Shown: one piece after another, positions 1 through 12,073 of the stretch
Position numbering within the stretch: the first letter of the stretch is position 1
Layout of the letters: each line of letters starts with the position of its first letter
Assembly: GCA_030512295.1 (NCBI GenBank)
Contig: JAULSR010000002.1
Span: forward strand, 5,766,001 to 5,830,000
DNA from: Bombardia bombarda
Taxonomy: Eukaryota; Ascomycota; Sordariomycetes; Sordariales; Lasiosphaeriaceae
Reading direction: 5' to 3'
DNA: 64,000 nt
Notes under the pieces: model-generated
The model's database searches: none
Seen by the model: the letters and a program-made list of their open reading frames with translations, nothing else
Told to the model about the DNA's origin: nothing
Position numbers and translations under genes: made by a program

Positions 1-773
1 GACACCGGTACAGGCGCAGCGATCTGGGCCACAGGCAGCTGCGGAGAAAGCGTTCGCGAAACAGGGGAGCGGGCGTCCTGTGGTGTTGCGTCGTAAATAT
101 CCGACATGGTCTCGTCGTGGCCGGGCGACAGCATGCGCTTCTCGTCCTCCATGTTCATCTTCTCATCCATCTCAATACCCCACTCATCACCAAAGGGGTT
201 CGCAATCACCGATGCATTCAGTCCGCGGACGCCCTCAACGCCGCGGCGTCTGACCGCACCACCACCACCACCGCTCTGCTGAGCTTGTTGTTGCTGTACA
301 TCGGCGCCCGTATTATAGACAAAGCTTCCCCGCTCGAGGGCCGCCTTGTCCTCGTGCAGAAAGTCGTCAAACGAAGCCCCGCGCGCGACGTGAGACGGCC
401 GGTTGCTAGTAGATGCCCTGCGTCTCTTCTCCTCCTCCATCGCCTCACGCTGGGCGTTCCAGTACATGAGCTCCTCGCGCTGTCGCCTCCGGGTCTCGTC
501 GTCGGCGGCGACACCTTGATCAGTACCAAAAACGCCGCGGGACTCCATGAAGCCTTCGGCATCTTCGGGGCGGTTGAAGAACGGACCGCCAGGCTGCCGG
601 GTGGGGTCGAGGTTGTCGCCTAGGGAGTGCAGGGCGATGGCGATGCGGCGGCGGAGGTCGTCGGCCATGCGCCGGATCTCGGGGGACTCATAGACGGCGA
701 TGGCGGCGGCGACGGCCACCGACACGGCGATTATGCCGGCTGAGGCGAGGACGGCTTGGTTAACTGGGGGCAT
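1..773 (-). CDS. Hypothetical membrane-anchored fungal protein (3' end beyond window)
   Basis: An open frame runs on the minus strand from an ATG at 773 to the window edge without a stop, giving 257 codons. The N-terminus (about residues 7-29) is a strongly hydrophobic Ala/Val/Ile segment that looks like a signal anchor or single membrane helix. It is followed by an Arg-rich amphipathic stretch (RRMADDLRRRIAIALHSLGD). The rest is polar: a Glu/Arg-rich, probably coiled-coil segment, a short Gln run and a Gly run, then a Met/Glu/Asp-rich part. No catalytic motif is visible and I do not recognise the family. The GC-rich third positions and uninterrupted frame argue for a real gene. The C-terminus is missing only because the window starts here. 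Confidence 0.72.
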   Translation of the reverse strand, partial: MPPVNQAVLASAGIIAVSVAVAAAIAVYESPEIRRMADDLRRRIAIALHSLGDNLDPTRQPGGPFFNRPEDAEGFMESRGVFGTDQGVAADDETRRRQREELMYWNAQREAMEEEKRRRASTSNRPSHVARGASFDDFLHEDKAALERGSFVYNTGADVQQQQAQQSGGGGGAVRRRGVEGVRGLNASVIANPFGDEWGIEMDEKMNMEDEKRMLSPGHDETMSDIYDATPQDARSPVSRTLSPQLPVAQIAAPVPV

Positions 774-3458
774 TTCTTGAGTGGCGGATGCAAAGGATGT
801 GTGTATCGGGGGATGCAGTGGTGTTAACAAGGGAAGGAAAAGGAAGTATATGACAATCGTGTATTCCTAAGTCGCCTGCTGGATGAGGAGAATATCTTGT
901 TTTGCTAGGCAGCGATGAAAGGAAGGGAAAGAAAATAATGAAGAAAACAATTTCAGGCACGAGGAGAGGAGATTGCGTAGTCGTCAACAGGTGTTTTGCC
1001 ACCACCCAATGTGATCGGACCAGGCAAGCACCGTGATTCGCAATGATTTGCGCGGGGTTGACGGTCTCACAACAGCAGGTAACGGTACGGTTGGTGTGGT
1101 GTAATGATGGGGATCGCTAACAAGGGCCTAGAACTTAGGTAGGGGAGTCGCTGGAAAGAAAGATGTGAAGTGGATACTGATAGGAAACTTGGCTTCTTTT
1201 TCACTCACCTTTTGCCGCGATTGGAACAGGCATTTTTGAACACTAGAGCAGAGGTCTATCGTCCCGAGTTCAACGGGGACAAGACGAGCTGTGAATGAGT
1301 GGATGGTGGGGGAGGTTGTAGAAAGAGGAGGAAAAAAAGAGATGGAGGCGGAAGGTGCTGAAGAGGACGTAATGCTTCCACCCACGCAGCCGCCGCGCAA
1401 GCAGGCTTGGCTTGGCTGCCAGGGGGGGCTGACGGCGACCCCTCCCTCCCCCCGTAGGTTTGGGTTGCCCCTCACTGACTTTTGTTAATAAGCGCGGGAG
1501 TGAACCTTCCATGTCCAAGGCGAACCATAAGGTACCTCAGGGCAACGCTTTTTGGAAATGAATACGGTATTGATAACGGGTACAAAAAGTGCGCAAAACT
1601 GCCTCAGTCCCTTTTCCACTCTGACCGAGGCGTCACGCTGGCCGACGCAATACATCAACAACCCCTCCACATGTGCCACATTTTGTCTTGTGTCTAGTAA
1701 AGGACGGCAATGTCCAAGGCGCACAGGGCACTTCTTATTAGGGAGGAAGGCATGCCGATTTGTTATTCGCCACCACGCCCATACTTATCAAGCCATGTGG
1801 TGTGGGAAAATGACCAACCGCGTGTGCTAGAACTACAACTGCCGCAGCACTTATCATCACAATACTTCTCTAGACAACTATGCATCTCAATCAAAAAGGA
1901 GAAAAAGATATTGTGTCGAGGCAGTTCAAGCTATCTCTTTGTTGAACCTACACAATAGAAGGTACGAAGTATCGCTATCCTTTCAAGCACGTTGAATCGG
2001 TCTTCTGGTAGCCGTTGGCCTAATAAAGAAAACTCGTGGTGATACGATTCAGACGATTGCTCACCCCCTCGAGGCGCCCCTCGAAGCCCCTCTATTGCAA
2101 ACGGCCATTTCACAGGCCTGCCGCTGTGGCACACACAAAGTCGGTTGAGAACGAGTGCACGTTTCAGCCAAACTGACAGAGAGGCTGAATGATAGGCAAA
2201 AGCAATGGCCGGAATGGTAGTAAACTTTGACATGTGGCGCACCGGACGCCAGAGATCTCCAATATTGCAGAGTTTACATAGGTAGTTGGTGAGTTTCGGT
2301 TGCCGAAAGCCAAGTACGCGATCCGCAAGATACGGTATTGAAATTCAAGATGCGTAATTCTCCATATTTGCCAAAAAATACAGATACGCTTGAAATGATA
2401 CACCCACTTCACTTCCCCTAGTCTAATCCCATTGCATTCATAGCAAGTGAGGTAGGTATTCGACAATGGTTATTTAAGACTAATATTCCATAATAATTTA
2501 ATACCACGCAAACGCGATGTTCTTATCACTTATCATGGTTCATGGTCATGCCCTATTACTTTACTGTCGGATTTACGATCAATCAGAGGCATACAGCCGT
2601 CAGGCTGTGACGGCTGTGATTGGTCGACAGGATGCAAAACAGTGGGGATTGGTCACGTGTCCCAGGAACCCCTCCAAACACCACCCACTTCCTATCCCCG
2701 TAGTTCGTGATCCTTTTACATAGACAAGCAGATTAATACAACAACAACAACCCCCAACCAACCCGTTCTCTACTGTTACTATAGTGACTAGTACGAATGA
2801 CCTTGTCATTCCAACATTTACTTAACCTCTATACTGGTGCCTGAATGAGAAAGAGGCTGCACGGGTCATGGGTCAGGCGCTTTGTAGGTCAAAAGACATT
2901 AATTCCAGCGATTATATTTCACGCCGTCTAAATTGACAATCTGACATACGGGCGAAGTCTCGTTACCTAGGTGGACGTGTAAACTTACGTACCCTATAAG
3001 TGAGCCGGTATCATACTTTTCAATTCCAAACCGTCCAACAAGAAGTTCACATTACCGTTCGTTCCGAGAGATTTGCTCAACCGATAAACATCCGTGTAAG
3101 CCACAACACAGGAACTGTATTTCGAAGATAGGGAAAGAGTGAAGCCTTTTAAGCCACTAGTACTCTATCACACTTCTCCTCCATCAAACTCCGGCCACAC
3201 CGAAGTCGGCAAATAGAGGACGGCCTAGAAAAATAAATTAACATCCTCAAGTGACATGTCTGTTCTGAGCTGATCTTTAAGGCACAGTGCGATGAGGGTA
3301 TGGGTTGTTTTCAAGCGCCAGAGTTCTTCAGCACGCCTGCCACGCCTGGCACATGTCAGTCATTCTGGTTTTGACACATTGCAACTTGAAGATATTACTA
3401 CCTCTACCTACAGTGTCAGTCAATAAGTCTGGTCCCATGTGCGATTTGATACCACCTA

Positions 3459-3555
3459 CAACTATCCCATCCACAACTATCCCATTTACAACTATCCCGC
3501 CTGCAACTATCCTATCTCTAACTATCCTGTCTATAATTATCCCATTCATAACTAT
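3459..3555. repeat. 15-bp minisatellite, about 6.5 copies
   Basis: A 15-bp unit of the form CAACTATCCCATCCA is repeated head to tail at 3459, 3474, 3489, 3504, 3519 and 3534, with a decayed last copy at 3549. Copies differ mainly by C/T substitutions, and the right-hand copies are the most AT-rich. The block is in gene-poor DNA. Confidence 0.85.
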
Positions 3556-3642
3556 TGCAAATTAGTTATAGAGGCCAAACTTCTGTATAATTAGGTGGTA
3601 AAGTTGGGGAGGGGGCCAGACTTTTTGACTCATACTGTACCT

Positions 3643-3660
3643 AGGTAACTTAAGTTACCT
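3643..3660. repeat. Perfect 18-bp palindrome
   Basis: AGGTAACTTAAGTTACCT reads identically on both strands. It sits inside a longer patch of TACCTAGGTA-like sequence, a motif seen in several other intergenic parts of the window. It could form a cruciform or be a dimeric protein site; no function is shown. Confidence 0.7.
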
Positions 3661-5361
3661 GTGTGACAGGTACCACACGCAATATTTATAGGCATGAGCC
3701 AAAGTTCACTAGATTTCAACTGCACCACCCGTCGATGCCGCCATAAACCACTGGCGAGCGAGTGTAATAAAGTTGCGAGACGCTCGTGACGAGAACTATA
3801 ATAACTAACATATCATCTTTCAGACGAATCCATATTTCTAAGGAGTGAAGAACATGGCCACAAATCTCTACACATAGTATATAACTCTCTATCTCCATGA
3901 CCATTTTAACTTTCCATTTTGTAAATGTCAGTTACAAGCCACAACCCGTTGCTCGGATATACTTTCAGGTGAGCGGCCGTTAAGAGGAGTGAGGAAAAAA
4001 AGAAAAGAAAGAAAGAACGGGACAATTGAGAAACTTGCAAGATAGAGTATCTCACTTTCATCTACATATTTATACAGAAAACATGTCCATTGAATTAATC
4101 CGCCTGCGTAAACAAGGCACTTGTAGTTTCAAGTCCCGTCTCCCACCATCTCGGAATCGGCACACACCCCTTCCCCCCTTTTTCCCCATGGACCGGGAAA
4201 GCTTAACTTTGCCCCAAGTGGGTACCATACAAGGACTTGCCTGCCTGCCTTCATTAGTGTGTGCCTCGGGAAGTGGGAGAAGTGTGGGTGAGCTGGTGTC
4301 CCTGCCCCCAACTCGGTACTCGGCAGATACGGTATCTGAACACTTTTCTCCCTATTTTTATGCTTTTTCTCCATTTTCGGAGGTCGGCTCAAAACAGTGA
4401 AAGCACGACAAAGGGGGGGGGGGTCTTGGGTATTGGTGTGGACCGCCTACGTACTTGATTATTTCCGTAGAGGCGCCGCTCAACCAAGGAAGTTGCATCT
4501 CCGCTGTGTACCATATACACTTTGCTAGCTAAGCCGCGATTGTTGTTATACAGTGTCACCTGTTTGATTAGTTCTCTGTGTCAAAACAAGTGTAGAGGAA
4601 GGAAAAAAAGTAAAGTTCATAACAACAAAGAGATGTTCGCAGAAATGAAGTATGTGTACATGTTATATTCGTTTTGCTGTATTCTGAACTTTTTAAATAC
4701 GGCAGGTACCTAGAAGCCCCTACCATCGATCAATCCTTAACAATAAGCAAGGTAATCGATCGATTCGCTGCTAATAAAGACCAGCAGCCCGACCGCCCGT
4801 CCCGTCTCTCCTCGCGGCCCGCGCCTTCAAACATTGGCGCGAGCGATGAACGACCACAGTCAAAACGCCGAAAACATCCGAGATTACTCCCAACGTGCGC
4901 TTTCTCAAAAGCCACCAAAAATTAATCCCAATCATGAAGTAGCAGGAAAATTGCGAGATGGCAAGATGTGCACGCCGCGCGTCAAAGGGAAGCCCAGCTG
5001 AATATGGAGCCCATCAAAGGGGTGGAGAAAGGTGTGGTGAGTGGGTTTTGAACTTCTTCACGGATCACCGATTACCGATCGCCCCTGAGTCCGGCTCCAC
5101 ACCGTAGTTCCCCCTCGGCCACTCGCGCGATACTTTTTGCTTCCTGACGTTTCCGAATCCAGATATAAAAAAAAAGCCTTCGCTCCGTGCTTTACTCCGT
5201 GCTTTGCTCCGCGATTGCCGATGATGGTGGGGAAACAGCTAGGTAGGCAGGTGTGTGTGTGTGTGTATGTGTGACGTATGTGTGGTTCTAGCTGCTTGGT
5301 ATTCTCGGGACCAGCTCGTCTTTCGACAACGCGAGCCCCAAGTTCTACTCTCTCCCCATGC

Positions 5362-5668
5362 TTAGAGAGAAAGGGTGCTCGAGCTCGTGGTGGACACGGA
5401 CGAGGACGAGGTGGACCGGACTGCCTTCATCCTCTCACTAGAGTAAAAATGTTAACATGATGCTCCGGCAAGCCTCTTCTTCAAGTTTGAATTGGAGTGG
5501 GTGGATGACGAATGAGAGGTCTTACTGTGTAGCACGGTCGAGCAGAGTGCAAGACCACTTGGCGCCGCCAGCCTTGATGTGGAACCGGACGCCGGACTCA
5601 AGGGCCGAACGGAGGCGGAGGGCCTCGGGGTCGGCAGCAACAGCAGCTGGGTTGGAGGCGGAAGGCAT
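5362..5668 (-). CDS. Possible small conserved-looking protein, 72 aa, one intron
   Basis: The ATG at 5668 (context ATCAACCAAGATGCC, a good fungal start) opens a frame beginning MPSASNPAAVAADPEA. Exon 1 is 5668-5526, with donor GTAAGA directly after ACACA. Exon 2 is 5437-5362, after a pyrimidine-rich acceptor ending CTCTAG. The join keeps the frame and adds a short basic stretch and a Ser/Thr-rich tail, giving 72 residues. If unspliced, the frame stops at 5522 after 48 residues. Upstream there is a TATA-like element at about 5843-5853 and a long C/T-rich leader on the coding strand, as in well-expressed fungal genes. No family or function is recognised; the small size keeps confidence moderate. 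Confidence 0.55.
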
Positions 5669-5842
5669 CTTGGTTGATGTGTGTGGGTGGGGGGCGAAGG
5701 GCTTTGGAAGGCTTTTAAGAGGCGTTGGCGGACTGATGATCTGCACTGGTAGGAAGAGGCGGAGACTGCTAATTCGAAGGCTTGTTGAGGAAGAAAAGGA
5801 GAGAGAAAAGGGTATATGCTTGAGGGGAGAGAGAGGCGTAAC

Positions 5843-5853
5843 TATTATATATA
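5843..5853 (-). promoter_or_regulatory. TATA-like element of the 5.4-5.7 kb small gene
   Basis: The minus strand reads TATATATAATAG about 175 bp upstream of the ATG at 5668. It is followed by a C/T-rich tract, a common arrangement in fungal promoters. Confidence 0.4.
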
Positions 5854-6580
5854 GAGACGAGCCCGGGGAGGCTTATTAGTCGACAAGCTTTCCGGCTGCG
5901 TCCCACAGCGTGTCTGTGACTCGGTATGCATCTACCCTAGGATGCAGGTCAGAAGTGGACCAGTAATCAACGGAGAGGGTGAAACTGCCCCCAAAGGTGA
6001 GCGATTTCTGGGTAGGCCGAACAGGGAATCAGCTACGTGACTTCAGCATCCTTGTTGGGTTCTCCTATCATGGAGGTTCCGCGGCATTGAAAGTCACCCC
6101 CAGGATGTATAGGCGCCCTCGCGTCTTCCTGCGGCAATTCCATGTAGTACATTAGAGTAAGTACTTGCACTTGCAGTTGCACTTGATCGTCAGCGGAGAA
6201 TGTCGGGCCTATAAGACCGTCTTGGGAAAGCTGGCACACGAACGCAGCCGCCTGCATGGGTAATATCTTGCGAAGGCTGGCTGGAACGAACAGGTTTGTC
6301 ATGTAAGGGTCCCGTATCTGGCTTTGCCATTGGGCTCTGCTGACAATGCTGCTGCATCTGCAGGGTCCTCTTGCAGTTCCCTGAAAACTGGAACTCGGGT
6401 CAGAGTGAATAAGACAGAAAGAAAGAGCACTGCGTGTATTATTCTAAGTGTGTGCGCGCGAGAGAGACAATTTCGAGTCTGAGACAGACCTACAGGACCA
6501 CTGTATGATTCGCGAGGTGGCGAGTCGTGGGCTGCATGGAAAACCCGCAAGTACACATAGAGCATGCCCAATCTGTCCAT

Positions 6581-6616
6581 GGACCTGGACTTGGACCTGG
6601 ACTTGGACCTGGACTT
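6581..6616. repeat. 12-bp tandem repeat, 3 copies
   Basis: GGACCTGGACTT is repeated exactly three times head to tail, so every frame across it gives artificial low-complexity peptide. Confidence 0.85.
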
Positions 6617-9600
6617 CTTGGGAGCTCAGAATCAGGTAGTGTGCGCAAACTGCACTGGACATGGTTGGGATCGCCAAACAGACTTCAAGGCTCACAGCCG
6701 GGTCTTCCGCCTTGGAACAGGCGGCCACATGGTTTGCCATCTAGAATAGAACACCGGTCTCGCAGACTACCGTACCTACCGGGTAGGTCTTTATCTGCTA
6801 GCGCTTGTCCCGCACGACAGGTTACGCCTGAGCTGCCATCCACGATGTGTGAGATGGTGGGATGGTGGGGAGAGCCACCACGCATCCGGTGAGACGTGGG
6901 CGTGGGCTTTGTTGGTTCTCCAGAGGCAATTAAGCTACCCTCGATAAGGAAGAGTCCATATGCCCGATGGTTGTCATATGCCAAAAGAGAAAAAAGTACT
7001 CATCAAAAACAATGGGCCGGCTTTCGGCTGCCTTGATCGGACGCAAGAGCGCCGTTCGTTCCGAGTCGAGTTGCCGGTTCCATGTGTGGCCACTGGCCCC
7101 AGGGCAGTGACGCGGTTCGGCGCGGGATGTTCATGGAATGTGGGAAAGTGTAAATTGGAACGCGAAAGGTGAAAGTGGATGGATTCATGATTCATCCTTC
7201 AGGACCCCCAAGCGGGGTTATTGCTGCGGTGCTGCTGCTTGCAGTTGGTTGTCATGTTGCTCGATGTGAACAGGCCTCTGAGCCGCTGCAGTGGTCTCTA
7301 GCCAGATCCTTTGTTCGAGAGACAGGTTACAGAGGTAAATTCCAGGACAAGGAAGCAAGCACAGGTACCTTGCGTCGCGGTCGAGGTGATGGAACCGTTG
7401 AGGTAAGAGCGAGGCAAGGTTAAGCTTTCTGTCTTTAGGGCCGACCAATCATATCGCCCAGCTACCCCAGGCTAGACCCCACCCTTTCCCCGCCGCTTTC
7501 CCTTTCGCCAAGCGCTTGGCTAAGACGGGAATGCCGGGACGCGCTACGACTCTGCAACATGCACTGCACCACTGCACCACTCTCCCACTCTCCCACTGTA
7601 AGCACTGTTACTACTGTGTAGTAGTAACTTTTACAGTGAGGTTGTGGTCCTGATCACAGTATCAAGTTGAGCAATGGTTGGATGGAGAAAGACACACAAC
7701 CCACTTCACCACCCACTCGGCATTCATACCAAGCGACCCAGACTTTTTCCATGATCAAATGTCCGTCCTCGGAGGGGGCGGGGGTAATATGCAGCTGGTG
7801 TGTGCACGTGTACATTACTACAGATATTCAAACACCTGTTTCTCACCGTACCCTCCGCACTCGGGTGTGACTGAGACCTGACAGCTTGTAAGACTCGCTT
7901 GGCAAGCCCACAAGAAGCTTCAAGCCTTCCATGGTCAATGGCTGAATGTGGTTGCAACGGACTAACACGTGCAAGCCCAAATAATTAACAACAACCTAGG
8001 TAGTGGTTAATATGACCAAAATGACGGGACCGGCTAATGACTCGCAGCTTCCAAAGATTTATCTCCCTTTTCCCCTGCCAAGCAGTCAGTCATGGCAAAA
8101 GGAAGCCGTCTTTGCAGTTTCTCTGCCGTTGTCGCCTGTAGATATCATCGTACATCGTTGAGATTATGCATCTTGTCATGTCAGCGGCTGGCCAGCTACG
8201 AGTGTCAACAAGGGTGTGTGCGCCACCTCCGCTCTGTCAAACCGATCAGTCCATCAGTCAATATCCGAAGCTCTCTCTCTCAGTCACCCACGTTGAAATC
8301 CCTAAATTCCCTACTTAGTACCTGCCCACCCACCCACCGACCTTATCAGCTGAAGAACTATAGCTCGCATCGTGTCAACCATTCACCGCGTATATACATC
8401 GCCCATAGTCTGCAAACAATAGTTCGAGAAAACCAGTCAATCATTGCCATTTCCGAATAGAAAGGCAATTACGGGCAGGTTGGGAAACGATGTGGGGGTT
8501 AAGACCTGTCGCGTCTCAAATCGTTAATTCGTGCATCCTAGGCGTCTTTTACTGAACTGTACACACTTTTTAGCGCGATACTACCCCGTACTTTCGGCAT
8601 AGGATGGGGGCTAGGCTGTTTAAGCAAGCAGACGGGCATGGCAGAATGCACCTCACGGTGAGGTGGGGGAAGCCTGAGTGATACGAATACTGGGAACTAT
8701 TCCCGGCTGCGTGTGCCCTGGACACCCGCCACAGCTAACAGCTTTTAGTACATCCAAACAAAACTAAAGGAGGTTTGCATCAACATCCAAATAGGGGAAA
8801 AATCCGAACCCGAATCCAAATAGGGAAACTTTCGGAGAGAGTCGGGCGAGTCTCGAATCTTTTGACTGCCTGAGTCTGTTGAACTGTCTGTATTTTCTGT
8901 TGGTTATCCTTTTGCATTGTCTGCGCGTACAGATATGCCCAGTGACCTACATACACGGATCGTGTTTGAAAAGCTTGTCGCAAAGCCTTTGTTTGTCTTG
9001 GCCGCGTTTTTTTGCAGTTTGCCATATATACTGAATCCAAATAAGACATATTTCTAATAATAATACTCCGTAAATACAGTACAAATACAGCCTCGATCGA
9101 CAGACAGGCATCGGACATAAACTGCCCGCCTTATGTTTTAACTCATGTCCGGGCAAGACAAGACAAGGTCAACACCCCCTACCTGCATGAAAATCTTACA
9201 CGTACAGGATTCCCCGTCTCTCCCCTCGTGAATACCTTCCCGATCGAGCATCCAGACACGCTACTGACCAGTCACCACATTCCTTGCCGTTAAATCCCTC
9301 GTGTCTTTTTTGGAGCCGACCAACCAACCCCTCATCGGCCCGCGTGCTCATCATAACTCTGGGCCGATCATCTCCATGATACGCTACTATGTATCATGAA
9401 TGTTCAAGTGGCGTTTTCTGACCGCTATTACACTACTCACTCCACGCCCTATATATAGTAAAACGGCACAAATTCAATATCATTAGGTAGCGGCCACAAA
9501 AACCATATGGCATGCTTGTGGAACACACGTACACGCATACACACACATTTACTCGGGGCCCTATGCATGCAGTCTATGTTAGTTCTTGAATTTCTAGTGG

Positions 9601-9894
9601 ACGAATGTTTCGTGTAAGTGTTATCTCATCATCTAGAAATCGCCACACACACCCAACTCTTCATTCATGTCTGATCCAAAAACGGAGTCACCCCTCACAA
9701 AAGGAAAAAGAAGACAAAAGAAAAAGAGACATCACACACACACATGCTGACATGAACCCCGCGCACAATTCGACCAAACCCACGCCCTGGAAGGTTATAC
9801 AGAATGTGGAAAAAATAATGGTTTAATACAGTCTACAAGGGGCCAGCACTAGCCATAAGGATGCATATAGGAGGAGGTGGTCTTGGTATCATAA

Positions 9895-10090
9895 TCATAG
9901 TCTTGCGATGATGGCCGACGTGAACTCCTGCGTCGACGACTTTCCGCCCAAGTCGCCAGTCAGCACCTTGCCCTCGGCCAGGGTATCAAAAGCGGCCTTC
10001 TCGATCCTGTCGGCGTACTCGCCGAGACCCATGTGCCTCAACATCATCATGGAGCTGAGCAGGAGGGCGGTGGGGTTGGCGAGTCCCTTG

Positions 10091-10121
<31 letters not shown>

Positions 10122-11397
10122 CCTCGAAGATGGAGCACTCGTCACCGATGTTGCCCGAGGGCGTCAGGCCGAGGCCGCCGATGAGGCCGGCACACATGTC
10201 GGACAGAATGTCGCCGTACAGGTTGGGCATGACGAGCACCTTGTCGTTGTACGGGAGCGGGTCCGTCGTCATCTTGAGGCACGTGTTGTCGAGCAGCTCG
10301 GCGTCGAACTCGATGTCGGGGAACTCCTTGGCGAGCTGGTTGGCGACGCTGAGGAAGAGGCCGTCGCTCATCTTCATGATGGTGGCCTTGTGTACGACGC
10401 GCACCTTCTTGCGACCGATGGCCTGCGCCTGCTGGAAGGCGTATCTGAGCACGCGCTCGCTGGCCTCGCGGGTGATGAGCTTGATGCTCTGGACGACACC
10501 GTCCACCACAACGTGCTCAATGCCAGAGTACTCGCCCTCGGTGTTCTCGCGGATCAGGACGGTGTCGACATTGTCGTAGGGGGTCTTGAAGCCCTTGATC
10601 GAGCGGCAAGGTCGCAGGTTGGCGAAAAGGTTGAATGTCCTGCGGAGGGTAAGGTTAAGGGAGACGTGGCCCTTGCCGATCGGTGTCTACACGTTCTTGT
10701 TAGGCGGCCTTCAAACCAGGCATGGGGGCATGATCGTACCGCCAGGGGTCCCTTGAGGGCGATCTTGTTGCGCTTGATGCTCTCGATAGCGGCATCGGGG
10801 ATGGCCGTCTTGCCGTCCTTCAGGATGGGGTCAACGCTGATGGGCTCCCACGAGATTGGCGCCTATGTTGAATTAGTTGAGTGCCCAGGCCGTGTGTCGA
10901 CAGCCAGCTGGTGCTAGTTGGTGGTGTAGGTAGGTCGTGTACGCACCTTGGCGGCAGCGAAGATCTCCTTGACAGCCACGGCGATCTCGGGGCCAATGCC
11001 ATCTCCCTCGATCAAGCTGACGGGGTAAAGGCCCTGCAATTGATGTCTTAGCGCTGATGTCTGCGATGGTTGTGTTGTTGTGCAGCCTGAAGCCATCGCG
11101 CTCCGAACTATTTTGAGTGATTTTCGGCGCAGCGCGACGACTTCAAAATGCTCCAGATTGATAACGGCTTACGTTGGCGTCCTTCTTTCCAGTGAACTTG
11201 GCGACCTCCTGCTGGGATGCGAAACGTCTCTGGTTCTGTAGTGTTGTTGTCTGCGCGTCAGCCACGGCTTATCAGGGCAATTTGGAGGGAGGCAGGAGCT
11301 ATCTGCGCACCTGAACAGCGAAGGAGACGGTCGCGCGAGGGAGAGCGCGCAGGCACTGGCGCTGCGCCGGGGCAGCAAAGGATCTGAGGGAAATCAT
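9895..11397 (-). CDS. IDH2: Mitochondrial NAD-dependent isocitrate dehydrogenase, catalytic subunit 2
   Basis: Oxidative decarboxylation of isocitrate to 2-oxoglutarate with NAD in the TCA cycle, as part of an IDH1/IDH2 octamer in the mitochondrial matrix. Five exons: 11397-11311, 11235-11173, 11033-10947, 10862-10740, 10686-9895, giving 383 aa, the usual length. The first ~45 residues are Arg/Ser/Ala-rich, like a mitochondrial presequence. Visible motifs include IEGDGIGPEI near residue 58, LATPIGKGH, IRENTEGEYSG, NLYGDILSD and FEAVHGSAPDIAG. The last three and the ALKGPLATPIG segment match the catalytic IDH2 type; the regulatory IDH1 type has a divergent FEPGSRH-like segment instead. All introns have GT donors and AG acceptors; the last (53 nt) has a CTAAC branch point. 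Divergently transcribed from SEC5. Confidence 0.95.
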
Positions 11398-12073
11398 CTT
11401 AGAGGTGTTGTGGGCGGCCCCTCTCGTAGAATGCTCTAAGATGCTAGAAGAAATCCGGCGTGAAAATTGGATTCGAGGAAAAAAGACGTTGGCATGAGGT
11501 AAAAACTGGATCCGATTCTCAGCCAACCCCATCTTCAATGCAAGTTTTGGCGGCTGGCTGGCCCGTGCACTTCTGTTAGGGGTCTCCGCTGCTCATGCTT
11601 CAGCCCGCCGCCCATCACCAACACGATCTCGAAGTGGAGCCAATGGCCGCGCCGTTGGCCGATTTTATGGGCCCGACGTCACCATGCTGAGACGGGCCCA
11701 TTGTAACGGACTTTTGTATGTCCTCGCACCGAGCCGAATCGCCGGGTCCACCGCAAGCTCCCAAGGGACGGCCGGCTAGCTGCGGGTACGTACCTTAGCT
11801 ACTTGTAGTTACGTAATCTAGATAGCTGCCAGAGTTAGCCAAAACGGCGCTAAAAGTGCCACAGCTCACTCCCCGCAATATTCACCGAACCCCTGTGCAT
11901 GCTCCCAAGGTGTGGTTGTCGGGCAGTTGCGTCAACGTGCTTCGACGAATCGCCCATCTCAAGGTGCCGACAGGTTCGCGACGACGAGTACTTGCGACGA
12001 CCCATTGGACGCGCCCCAACACATCTCGCTTCCATTTTGTTCTTTTCTGTTTTCTTTTTCATGACTGTCCACA
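11398..12073. promoter_or_regulatory. Divergent promoter of IDH2 and SEC5
   Basis: About 680 bp separate the two start codons and must carry both promoters and leaders. A C/T-rich tract with long T runs lies at 12030-12060, just before the SEC5 ATG. No specific factor site is claimed. Confidence 0.6.

Larger units (their letters stand above)
774..5361. other. Long gene-poor stretch
   Basis: About 4.6 kb without a convincing gene. The right part of roughly 2.2-4.7 kb is visibly AT-richer than the flanks. It contains the 15-bp minisatellite (3459-3555), an 18-bp palindrome (3643-3660) and a run of nine or more G (4412-4421). The first few hundred bases next to 773 should hold the promoter and 5' leader of the leftmost gene. 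Open frames here are short, overlap on both strands and show no recognisable domains. Confidence 0.6.
5669..9894. other. Gene-poor stretch between small gene and IDH2
   Basis: About 4.2 kb. It holds the promoter of the small gene at the left, a 12-bp tandem repeat (6581-6616) and the 3' flank of IDH2 at the right. The open frames of 60-120 codons have no recognisable domains and overlap one another on both strands. A frame at about 7169-7423 starts with a hydrophobic segment resembling a signal peptide but has no further support. Confidence 0.55.

Noticed and set aside
4120..4165. tRNA-like TTCAAGTCCC sequence
   Set aside because: Flanking bases do not form a T stem and no acceptor or anticodon arm can be paired; no tRNA supported anywhere in the window.
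7169..7423. Small secreted protein on +
   Set aside because: A hydrophobic stretch near the start is the only hint; the rest is Arg/Gly-rich with overlapping frames on the other strand.
10033..10917. 294-codon frame on + opposite IDH2
   Set aside because: Lies antisense to IDH2 exons, spans its introns and has no domain; a GC-bias shadow.
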